Source: Methylacidiphilum caldifontis (GTDB taxonomy: Bacteria > Verrucomicrobiota > Verrucomicrobiia > Methylacidiphilales > CAMAQI01). Taken from it: 5,438 nt of DNA. A program made the position numbers and the translations under genes. The notes below the pieces were generated by a model. It had not been told where the DNA came from. It did no database searches and worked only from the letters and a program-made list of their open reading frames with translations. Location: positions 1 to 5,438 of the forward strand of contig CAMAQI010000164.1 of the NCBI GenBank assembly GCA_945860255.1, read 5' to 3'. This document shows, one piece after another, positions 1 to 5,217 of the stretch; positions within the stretch are counted from its first letter, which is position 1; every line of letters begins with the position of its first letter.

Positions 1-311
1 GGGCGACCGCTTGGTACGGCGGTCGGATCTCGTTGTGGCTTCCTTTAAAAATCAACGATTTATATAGGATCCATGATTATATCAATCCGATTTCAGCAGT
101 GTTGATAAGCCCTATTTCATTAGATCAAAAAATCAGCGATCTGAAGTCCCCCTTGTTGGTCGATTATGAAAAGATTTTAAGTCGCTCGGGGATGCCGGCG
201 AATTTTCCATGGGGATATGCGACGGGTCTCCCTCCTAAACTCGCCTCCCAAGAGGATGCCTATCTTTATTTCTCTGATAGTGCTCGTTGGATGAAGAAAA
301 AACAACCATAA
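1..311 (+). CDS. C-terminal fragment of a putative ArnT/PMT-like membrane glycosyltransferase (5' end outside window)
   Basis: The reading frame is open from the left window edge (first full codon at 3) to TAA at 309-311. The gene therefore starts upstream, and the in-frame TTG at 33 need not be a start. About 102 residues are visible. They are soluble, with no membrane segment, and aromatic-rich: they begin ATAWYGGR, run through LYRIHDYINPISAVLISP (about residues 22-39) and end FSDSARWMKKKQP. From memory, an 'AWYG.R..LWLP....fY.I.dy..pi..lylsp' pattern closed by a '..f.sD..RW' strand resembles the extracytoplasmic C-terminal tail of large multi-pass glycosyltransferases (PMT/ArnT superfamily) in Verrucomicrobia and Planctomycetes. 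Those enzymes move a sugar from a lipid-phosphate donor. No catalytic motif can be seen because the N-terminal part is missing, so the function is tentative. The coding call itself is firm. The gene converges on the HD-domain gene, with 47 nt between stop codons. Confidence 0.55.
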   Translation, partial: ATAWYGGRISLWLPLKINDLYRIHDYINPISAVLISPISLDQKISDLKSPLLVDYEKILSRSGMPANFPWGYATGLPPKLASQEDAYLYFSDSARWMKKKQP

Positions 312-322
312 CGGAAAATTAG

Positions 323-340
323 TCCCGACAAAAATCGGGA
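323..340 (-). terminator. Weak hairpin between convergent genes, possible backup terminator of the HD gene
   Basis: TCCCGA (323-328) and TCGGGA (335-340) form a perfect 6-bp stem with a 6-nt loop. Read on the minus strand, it follows the TAA of the HD-domain gene by 18 nt, and the stem is followed by CTAATTTTCC, a poor U-tract. Read on the plus strand it is followed by GGCGAAG, so it is not a terminator for the left-hand gene. It could be a weak secondary terminator for the minus-strand gene or only a short chance palindrome. Confidence 0.35.
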
Positions 341-358
341 GGCGAAGAGTTGCGGAAT

Positions 359-994
359 TTAGCCGCAAAAGAACGCAGAGAAGACAAAAAATAGGACCCC
401 AATTTCAGGGTGATGGGGTCGAAAGAAAAGTCGTTTCATTGAGAGTTTCTGAAGCAGGTTCGATTTATTTTCAGCCATGGTCATTTCGGCATCGATTTTT
501 GAGGGGGCAAGGAGGAGGAAATGCCATGATTGATCGTGTATTTCCATTTGAACTTGTTGGATCAGCTGTCGGTGGGTCCGATCAAGCGCATCGCCAATAC
601 GAAGGAGTGCTGCAAGTTTTTCCACTCGGAGCTGTTCGGAAGGGGGAAGCGCCGTGAATCGTTCATGATGAGGGCTAGGGATTGATTTTCGATGATAGCG
701 AGCCGTTTGAGCGACGACCTCTTTTTCTTCGAAAGAAATGGAACTCCAGGTGAACTGATCGATCAGACGTAGGGACTCTTTATGATGTCCCTTTCCATCA
801 GCAGTTTGAGACCATCCGATATCATGGAGCAACGCTGCGGCGTGAAGAAGCTGACGATCGCGATCGGTGAGTTGATGCCAAAGGGAGAGTTGATCAAAGA
901 GTTGAAGGGTCAGGAAGGAGACATGAAAGACATGTTCCGGTTCTGTCTCATATTTCTTAAGAAGCTGATCGACCTCAGGAAACGGGGGAATCAT
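359..994 (-). CDS. Stand-alone HD-domain phosphohydrolase related to the C-terminal domain of Ppx/GppA
   Basis: This 211-residue protein starts at ATG 994, the first possible start after an in-frame TAG about 40 nt upstream; no Shine-Dalgarno precedes it. The HD metal-binding signature is clear: His21 in EPEH, the HD doublet H57-D58 in AAALLHDIG, His70-His71 in GKGHH, His101 in ARYHRK, and D135 in LLRIGDALDR. The order 'EPEHV..LTLQLFDQL...LLHAAALLHDIG...GHHKES...ARYHRK...KLAALLRIGDALDRTHRQ' matches the C-terminal HD domain of exopolyphosphatase/pppGpp phosphatase (Ppx/GppA). The actin-like catalytic half of those enzymes is absent. A metal-dependent phosphohydrolase acting on a nucleotide or phosphate signal is therefore likely, with the substrate unknown. 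The family domain appears to end near residue 187. The last 20 residues (RPHHPEIG then VLFFVFSAFFCG) look foreign and are encoded by a terminator-like sequence (see 386-420). The gene has the same orientation as cysNC, 237 nt downstream of it. Confidence 0.85.
   Translation of the reverse strand: MIPPFPEVDQLLKKYETEPEHVFHVSFLTLQLFDQLSLWHQLTDRDRQLLHAAALLHDIGWSQTADGKGHHKESLRLIDQFTWSSISFEEKEVVAQTARYHRKSIPSPHHERFTALPPSEQLRVEKLAALLRIGDALDRTHRQLIQQVQMEIHDQSWHFLLLAPSKIDAEMTMAENKSNLLQKLSMKRLFFRPHHPEIGVLFFVFSAFFCG
386..420 (-). terminator. Intrinsic-terminator-like hairpin inside the 3' end of the HD-domain gene
   Basis: On the minus strand GACCCCA (420-414) pairs perfectly with TGGGGTC (401-395) over a 12-nt loop. 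The sequence continues CTA and then six T (391-386). A GC-rich 7-bp stem followed by a U6 run is the standard shape of a factor-independent terminator. It covers codons 192-203 of the HD protein, and the U-run lies 8 codons before the TAA at 361-359. Transcripts released here would lack a stop codon. On the plus strand the hairpin is followed by GAAAGAAAAG, so it would not terminate transcription from the left. Confidence 0.55.
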
Positions 995-1133
995 CTGAAA
1001 AGAATGACTAAGGAAGTTTCCAAAAAAAGCAACCTAATCTCAGCCATGAGGGGTGTAGCGCATCTCAATTCGTCGTTGTTATCAACTTCCTAAATAGATT
1101 AACATCTATCGTCCAAGAATTTATGAAAAATCA

Positions 1134-1226
1134 TTTTTTGCATCGATAGGGAGGATGGGGAGGATAAATTCAAAAACAATTTTCATTTGTCTTTATCCTG
1201 AAGATCCTGAATATCGATGCAAAAAA
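1134..1226. repeat. 93-bp nested inverted repeat directly downstream of cysNC
   Basis: The outer arms are a perfect 15-bp inverted repeat: TTTTTTGCATCGATA at 1134-1148 and TATCGATGCAAAAAA at 1212-1226. Inside them, in register, AGGAT (1152-1156) pairs with ATCCT (1204-1208), and AGGATAAA (1161-1168) pairs with TTTATCCT (1192-1199). A 23-nt loop contains CAAA/TTTG (1171-1174/1186-1189). The internal loops are symmetric: GGG/GAA (3+3 nt) and GGGG/GAAG (4+4 nt). The whole can fold into one long stem of 28 pairs plus 4. It begins 5 nt after the cysNC stop codon. In the minus-strand transcript the stem starts with U6 and ends with A6, followed by TGATTTTTCAT. It could be an unusual terminator or 3'-end protecting structure, or a MITE-like or intergenic palindromic repeat. 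The rest of the 995-1231 gap shows nothing clear beyond a distant 8-bp inverted pair, AGGAAGTT (1011-1018) and AACTTCCT (1084-1091). Confidence 0.8.
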
Positions 1227-1231
1227 ATCGG

Positions 1232-3145
1232 CTAAATACCGGCCCCTGGCTCTTGAGCTTCAGCGGAGACAATGTTTGAGGGAGAGATTATTTTTTGAAT
1301 ATGTCCCATTAACTCCATCACCGATTCGTCGACGCTGAGATGAGCGGTTCGGATTTCGAGATCCGCCTTTTCAGGTACTTCGTAGGGAGCATCAATTCCA
1401 GTAAATCCTTTAATTTCTCCTGCCCGTGCTTTTTTATAGAGATTTTTAGGGTCTCTTTTCTCACAAATTTCGAGAGGGGTATTAATGTAAATTTCAGAGA
1501 ACGGAATTCCGGCGTTGTGACAGATCTCCCGTACTTTTTGACGATCTTTATGGAATGGAGAGATGAGAGCCGTGATGACGACAAGACCGGCTTCCGCCAT
1601 CAGTCGAGCGGTTTCGCCCGCACGACGGATATTTTCATGGCGATCTCTTTCAAAAAAACCGAGGTCAGAGCAGAGTCCGTGACGGAGATTGTCCCCGTCG
1701 AGGATGTAAGAGGCCACTCCACGTTGGAAAAGAGTTTTCTCAAGGGCAATGGAGATCGTTGATTTTCCCGATCCTGAAAGACCGGTCAGCCAAATAACGG
1801 CTCCTCGATGACCAAAATGTTGAACGCGTGACTCACGGGTGATCTCCCCCTCGCTCCAAGAGAGATTGTCGCTGGTGACTCCGTTGAGTTGAACTTGCGG
1901 ATACTCCGCTCCAAAGATAATTCCGCCTCCGCCAATCCGATCTCCTTGAATGAGAACGAACCGCCCGGTTGTCGGGATGCGGTCTTGATTGTCAAAGGCG
2001 ATCGGGCGTCGGGTCCGCAGGGTGACCTCAGCGACATCGTTGCGACGAATCTCACTCCGGGCTTGCTGTGAAATTTCGAGGGTACTGGAGTCGAGAATTC
2101 GATCGATTTTAACGATGCGGGCCTCGACTTCTTGAGTGCCAATCCGAAAGGTGTAAGGGCGATCGAGAAAGATCGATTCGTTTTGCAGCCAGAAGAGTCG
2201 CGCTTGGAACTCACGACCTTCGATCGGTCCCTCCTGGGGATGAGATCCAAATTGACCTCGTTCCACGAAAATCTGTTCCTCCAAAGTGATCGCAACCGCT
2301 TGTCCTGCTGTGGCTTCTGTGGGGGCAGTGGTGGAGCCCCAGAGTTCGATCGATTTGACACGACTGCGTTTGCGATCGGGCCAGAAAACAAGATCATCGC
2401 CGACTTTGAGTCGACCGGATTCGATTCGTCCTGCGATAATGCGTCGGGCATCAAAGCGATAGATATCTTGAACCATGAACCGGAGAGGGAGATTGGCCTC
2501 TGTGGCAGCGGGTTGAAAAGCGTTGAGGGCCTCAAGCACCGTCGGTCCTTGATACCATTTCATTTTCGTTGAACGGGTCGCGAGGTTGAATCCGTTCTTA
2601 GCCGAAATCGGAATAAAAAGATCGGGAGTGACTTTAAATTTAAGGAGGAACTCTCGATATTCTTTTTCGAGCGCCTCAAAGGTCGCCTGATCGAAATCGA
2701 CGAGATCCATTTTGTTCACCGCAACGATGATTCTTTTAATTCCCAGAAGTGAGAGCAGAAAGCCGTGGCGACGGGATTGCTCTTGAACTCCCTCTTTGGC
2801 ATCAATCATGAGAATCGCCGCATCGGCACTTGCCGCTCCGGTGATCATGTTTTTGAGAAACTCTTTGTGTCCAGGAGCATCGATAATGACGTAGTCCCGT
2901 TTCTCTGTACGAAATCGGATCTGAGTCGTATCAATCGTGATATTTTGCTCCTGTTCCTCACGTAGCGAGTCGAGGAGATTGGCGTATTCGAAAGCCATTC
3001 CATGTTTTTCGCAGCGTTTTTTGACCGACTCTATTTTTCCATCGGGAAGGGAGTTCGTGTCGAAAAGCAGGCGTCCGATCAAGGTCGATTTTCCATGATC
3101 GACATGTCCAACAATAACAATACTGAGAAAATCTTTGTGTTGCAT
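1232..3145 (-). CDS. cysNC: Bifunctional sulfate adenylyltransferase subunit 1 / adenylylsulfate kinase (CysN-CysC fusion)
   Basis: A 637-residue cytoplasmic protein, the usual length for CysNC/NodQ fusions. Residues 1-210 form an EF-Tu-like GTPase: G1 GHVDHGKS 13-20, the switch region NITIDTTQ 68-75, G3 DAPGH 89-93, G4 NKMD 144-147 and G5 SAK 181-183. Residues 210-430 are the two beta-barrel domains. Residues 447-620 form APS kinase: Walker A GLSGSGKS 455-462, DGDNLRHGL 483-491, the ISPF motif with the phospho-acceptor-type serine S529, and KGFTGIDAPYEVP 579-591. With CysD, the GTPase part couples GTP hydrolysis to making APS from sulfate and ATP; the kinase part phosphorylates APS to PAPS. 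Start ATG 3145 fits homologous N-termini ('..DFLSIVIVGHVDHGKS'), and no other start codon lies between it and an upstream in-frame TAA. No Shine-Dalgarno is present; the leader is a run of T and A. It is the second gene after cysD, 160 nt downstream, probably co-transcribed. The motif NIT at 68-70 replaces the usual GIT. Confidence 0.97.
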   Translation of the reverse strand: MQHKDFLSIVIVGHVDHGKSTLIGRLLFDTNSLPDGKIESVKKRCEKHGMAFEYANLLDSLREEQEQNITIDTTQIRFRTEKRDYVIIDAPGHKEFLKNMITGAASADAAILMIDAKEGVQEQSRRHGFLLSLLGIKRIIVAVNKMDLVDFDQATFEALEKEYREFLLKFKVTPDLFIPISAKNGFNLATRSTKMKWYQGPTVLEALNAFQPAATEANLPLRFMVQDIYRFDARRIIAGRIESGRLKVGDDLVFWPDRKRSRVKSIELWGSTTAPTEATAGQAVAITLEEQIFVERGQFGSHPQEGPIEGREFQARLFWLQNESIFLDRPYTFRIGTQEVEARIVKIDRILDSSTLEISQQARSEIRRNDVAEVTLRTRRPIAFDNQDRIPTTGRFVLIQGDRIGGGGIIFGAEYPQVQLNGVTSDNLSWSEGEITRESRVQHFGHRGAVIWLTGLSGSGKSTISIALEKTLFQRGVASYILDGDNLRHGLCSDLGFFERDRHENIRRAGETARLMAEAGLVVITALISPFHKDRQKVREICHNAGIPFSEIYINTPLEICEKRDPKNLYKKARAGEIKGFTGIDAPYEVPEKADLEIRTAHLSVDESVMELMGHIQKIISPSNIVSAEAQEPGAGI

Positions 3146-3285
3146 AAATAATAATAAAAATAAAAATTCGGATTGGTTTATGAAGAGATCGTTCGTTAAC
3201 GATGGATCGTCGATTTTTTAACGCTGCTTGTTTTGAATTTTTATGATTTTTTAAAACCGTTTTTGTTTTTTTGGCGGAGCCACTC

Positions 3286-3315
3286 CTTTTTTTAAGGCGG
3301 GGGCCTTAAAAAAAG
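3286..3315. repeat. Perfect 13-bp hairpin spanning the cysD stop codon, in the cysD-cysNC gap
   Basis: CTTTTTTTAAGGC (3286-3298) and GCCTTAAAAAAAG (3303-3315) form a perfect 13-bp stem with a 4-nt loop, GGGG on the plus strand and CCCC in the cys transcript. The cysD stop codon (3308-3306) lies inside the stem. In the transcript the stem opens with U7 and closes with A7, the reverse of an intrinsic terminator, and no U-run follows. It is better read as an mRNA structure that could protect the cysD 3' end, set the cysD/cysNC ratio, or be a processing site. The remaining 3146-3285 gap is AT-rich, with a 6-bp hairpin ATCGTT/AACGAT (3188-3193/3198-3203) and no convincing promoter or ORF. Confidence 0.75.
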
Positions 3316-4142
3316 CCTTTGATGCGGAGATCTTCCATTCCGGTACGACCGGAGCCGTCGTCGATATGATCTTGGGCGCGTCCGGCACGTTCGGAGGTGC
3401 GGGTGAGTTTGAGTTCTTCGATCACTTCATCGATCGTTGTGGCAGAGCTTTCGACGGGGAACGTAATCGGCCAGCAGCCGAGCGAGCGGTAACGGTAAAG
3501 TTTACCCTCTTTTCCGGGGCGTGCGTAGTACATCGTCGGAACGGGGATTTTTTCGCGGCGGATATAGAGCCAAATATCGAGTTCCGTCCAGTCGAGAAGC
3601 GGTTGAACACGAATATGTTCTCCGGGTTGAACTTTGGTCGTAAATTGTCCCCAGAACTCAGGGGGTTGATCTTTGAAATCCCATTCCGAATTTGCATTGC
3701 GAGGGGAGAAATAACGTTCCTTGGCGCGAATCGGATCTTCGTCGCGTCGAATTCCGGTGAAGAGGGCATCCCATTGATGTTCCGCGAGAACCTCTTTGAG
3801 GGCTTCGGCTTTGAGGGCACCCGTAATTTCTTTAGAGTTATATTTGGGGTTCTCATAGCGATAGCCTTCGTCGAGAGCCTTTTGATTAATTTTGACAATC
3901 AGATCGAGATTGTAGTGGTTGCGACCCCATTCACGAAATTCCATCATTTCAGGGAACTCATAAGTGGTATCGATGTGAAGAAGATGGAACGGAATCTTTC
4001 CGCAGAACGCCTTCATGGCAAGCCAGATGAGAACATTGGAATCTTTTCCCATCGACCAGGGCATACAAAGCTTCTTAAAAGAGGCATAAGCCTCTCTGAA
4101 GAGAAAGATACTGTGAGCTTCAAGTTGGTCTAAATGATCCAT
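3306..4142 (-). CDS. cysD: Sulfate adenylyltransferase subunit 2 (ATP sulfurylase small subunit)
   Basis: This 278-residue cytoplasmic protein belongs to the PP-loop adenylyl-transferase (PAPS reductase-like) family. It catalyses adenylation of sulfate by ATP, giving APS and pyrophosphate, as partner of the CysN GTPase. Diagnostic features are the family N-terminus MDHLDQLEA (1-9), the PP-loop SMGKDS (30-35), HIDTTYEFPEM (56-66), LFTGIRRDEDPIRAKER (127-143), the RVQPLLDWTELDIW stretch (178-191), YRSLGCWP (218-225) and the C-terminal SERAGRAQDH (250-259). It ends in a typical aromatic GFF. Length is close to other bacterial CysD proteins (about 300). ATG 4142 is fixed by an in-frame TAG two codons upstream (4148-4146) and by the conserved N-terminus. 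There is no Shine-Dalgarno: the preceding bases are GTAATCCCATAGACT. It is the first gene of the cysD-cysNC unit and is divergent from the SDR gene. Confidence 0.97.
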   Translation of the reverse strand: MDHLDQLEAHSIFLFREAYASFKKLCMPWSMGKDSNVLIWLAMKAFCGKIPFHLLHIDTTYEFPEMMEFREWGRNHYNLDLIVKINQKALDEGYRYENPKYNSKEITGALKAEALKEVLAEHQWDALFTGIRRDEDPIRAKERYFSPRNANSEWDFKDQPPEFWGQFTTKVQPGEHIRVQPLLDWTELDIWLYIRREKIPVPTMYYARPGKEGKLYRYRSLGCWPITFPVESSATTIDEVIEELKLTRTSERAGRAQDHIDDGSGRTGMEDLRIKGFF

Positions 4143-4372
4143 AGTCTATGGGATTACTGGGGATTGTCCGGAAAATCAAGTATTTTTTGTCATTTCCTTC
4201 GCTATACGGCTAACAGGCTATCCAGCGATTAGGCCTTCCGAGAGGAGCGAGGATTTGCATCCCATCAGCCTCACAGTCCATTCGTCTATTGGCCTCTATT
4301 GGGTTTCTCGAGTTGCGATGAAAGCCGGTTGATTCTTATTTGATTTTTTGTAAATGACTCTCAGTTTGTTTT
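4143..4372. promoter_or_regulatory. Divergent intergenic region expected to hold the promoters of cysD (-) and the SDR gene (+)
   Basis: These 230 nt lie between two divergent start codons, so at least two promoters are expected here or nearby. For the plus strand a weak candidate is TTGATT (4329-4334), a 16-nt gap and TAAATG (4351-4356), with the SDR ATG 16 nt further on; the -10 match is poor (3 of 6). For cysD only a TTGATT-like box (4183-4178 on the minus strand) is visible, without a good -10. Two direct copies of TCTATTGG occur 10 nt apart (4285-4292 and 4295-4302), a possible but unproven operator. No riboswitch fold was recognised. No ORF of note is present. Confidence 0.35.
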
Positions 4373-5065
4373 ATGAATTATTTAATTGTGGGGGGAACGC
4401 ATGGAATTGGGGAATCGTTAGTGCGTCGTCTAATCGTTGAGGAGAAGAGTCAGATTTGGATGACCGGTCGAGAGCAACCGACTGAGGTTGATCCGAAAAT
4501 TAAATTTCAGAAATGGGAGGCTCTTTCTCCTACGTCATTGATGGAGCTTCCCGATCTCATTCATGGATTGGTCTACTTTCCGGGTAATTTACGATTGGCG
4601 CCTTTTCATCGATTAACAGAAGCGAATTTTTTAGAGGATTTACAGATTCATCTTTTTGGAGCGATCACCCTTTTACAACAACTCCTTCCAGCACTAAAAG
4701 CGGGCAAAGGTTCGGTCGTGCTTATGAGTTCTGTAGCCGCAGGAGTCGGAATGTCCTTTCACTCCTCGATTGCAGTGAGTAAAGGGGCTGTTGAAGGGTT
4801 AGTGAGGAGCTTGGCTGCTGAATGGGCCCCTCATCTCCGTGTCAACGCCGTAGCTCCTTCATTGACGGATACTCCTCTTGCTCAATCCCTGTTAAGCACT
4901 CCAGAAAAACGAGAGGCTATGGCGAAACGCCATCCCGTCCAAAAAATAGGCAATCCAGATCATCTTGCCTCGCTTGTGCATTGGCTGCTCTCTCCCGAAT
5001 CGGAGTTCGTTACTGGACAAGTGATCTCCATGGATGGAGGACTCTCTCGACTTAAAGTCGGATGA
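4373..5065 (+). CDS. SDR-fold (short-chain dehydrogenase/reductase family) protein with altered active site
   Basis: This 230-residue Rossmann-fold protein is near the usual 240-250 of classical SDRs. The nucleotide-binding glycine motif is GGTHGIG (7-13), right at the N-terminus. YFPG (68-71) stands where NNAG is usual. VLMSSVAAG (116-124) carries the catalytic-type serine S120. SIAVSKGAVEGLVRSLAAEWAP (132-153) carries K137; RVNAVAPSLTDTPLA (156-170) and the C-terminal TGQVISMDGG (214-223) are typical of the family. The tyrosine of YxxxK is isoleucine (I133, codon ATT 4769-4771). The Asn expected in the 'vNlfGa' helix is His93 (CAT 4649-4651). From memory, a subgroup with 'SLTDTPLA...RHP...G' sequences also lacks the Tyr, so this is probably lineage-wide rather than a mutation. 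Substrate is unknown. Start ATG 4373 sits immediately before the first beta-strand; there is no Shine-Dalgarno (CAGTTTGTTTT precedes). It is transcribed away from cysD. Confidence 0.88.
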   Translation: MNYLIVGGTHGIGESLVRRLIVEEKSQIWMTGREQPTEVDPKIKFQKWEALSPTSLMELPDLIHGLVYFPGNLRLAPFHRLTEANFLEDLQIHLFGAITLLQQLLPALKAGKGSVVLMSSVAAGVGMSFHSSIAVSKGAVEGLVRSLAAEWAPHLRVNAVAPSLTDTPLAQSLLSTPEKREAMAKRHPVQKIGNPDHLASLVHWLLSPESEFVTGQVISMDGGLSRLKVG

Positions 5066-5201
5066 ACGAAGAAGCGATCTCCTTGCTTAGTCCCTCACTG
5101 TTTGAATTCTTTGCAAAATTGTATTTTTAAAATTCATAAATCGGAATTAAATGCGACTGCAATCGGGTAGAGAATGTTTCATTGAGGAGATCTTTTTGGT
5201 T

Positions 5202-5216
5202 TCGGTCTTTGACCGA
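5202..5216. terminator. Short perfect hairpin between the convergent SDR and ABC1-like genes, possible weak terminator
   Basis: TCGGTC (5202-5207), loop TTT, GACCGA (5211-5216) make a perfect 6-bp stem. On the plus strand it is followed by TTTATG, a short U-run, 137 nt after the SDR stop. On the minus strand it starts immediately beyond the TAA of the right-hand gene and is followed by AACCAAAAAG, with no U-run. It is the only terminator-like structure seen between these convergent genes. The remaining 5066-5201 interval is AT-rich and shows nothing else clear. Confidence 0.35.
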
Positions 5217-5217
5217 T

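Noticed and set aside
33..311. A complete small gene starting at TTG 33
   Set aside because: The frame is open to the window edge and the homology-like pattern (AWYG) begins before the TTG, so this is the tail of a larger gene.
782..1093. A 103-codon plus-strand ORF overlapping the HD gene and part of the following gap
   Set aside because: Two thirds are antisense to conserved HD-domain codons, there is no start signal, and the remainder shows no domain.
995..1133. A possible tRNA or small RNA gene in the cysNC/HD gap
   Set aside because: No cloverleaf, GTTCRA-type loop or clear promoter-terminator pair was found on either strand.
1786..2535. A 249-codon minus-strand ORF inside cysNC in another frame
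   Set aside because: It lies wholly within the CysN barrel domains in a shifted frame; the protein is Ser/Arg-rich with no recognisable domain. A shadow.
3286..3315. The cysD-end hairpin as a standard intrinsic terminator
   Set aside because: On either strand the T-run precedes the stem and the A-run follows it, the opposite of terminator geometry, and no separate U-run follows.
3366..4133. A 255-codon plus-strand ORF fully antisense to cysD
   Set aside because: It mirrors cysD codon for codon, has no recognisable domain, and cysD is certain by motif content. Long antisense frames follow from its codon usage.
4143..4372. A SAM riboswitch or other sulfur-related leader upstream of cysD
   Set aside because: The cysD leader shows no extended paired structure or familiar riboswitch core, and no terminator stem before the start codon.
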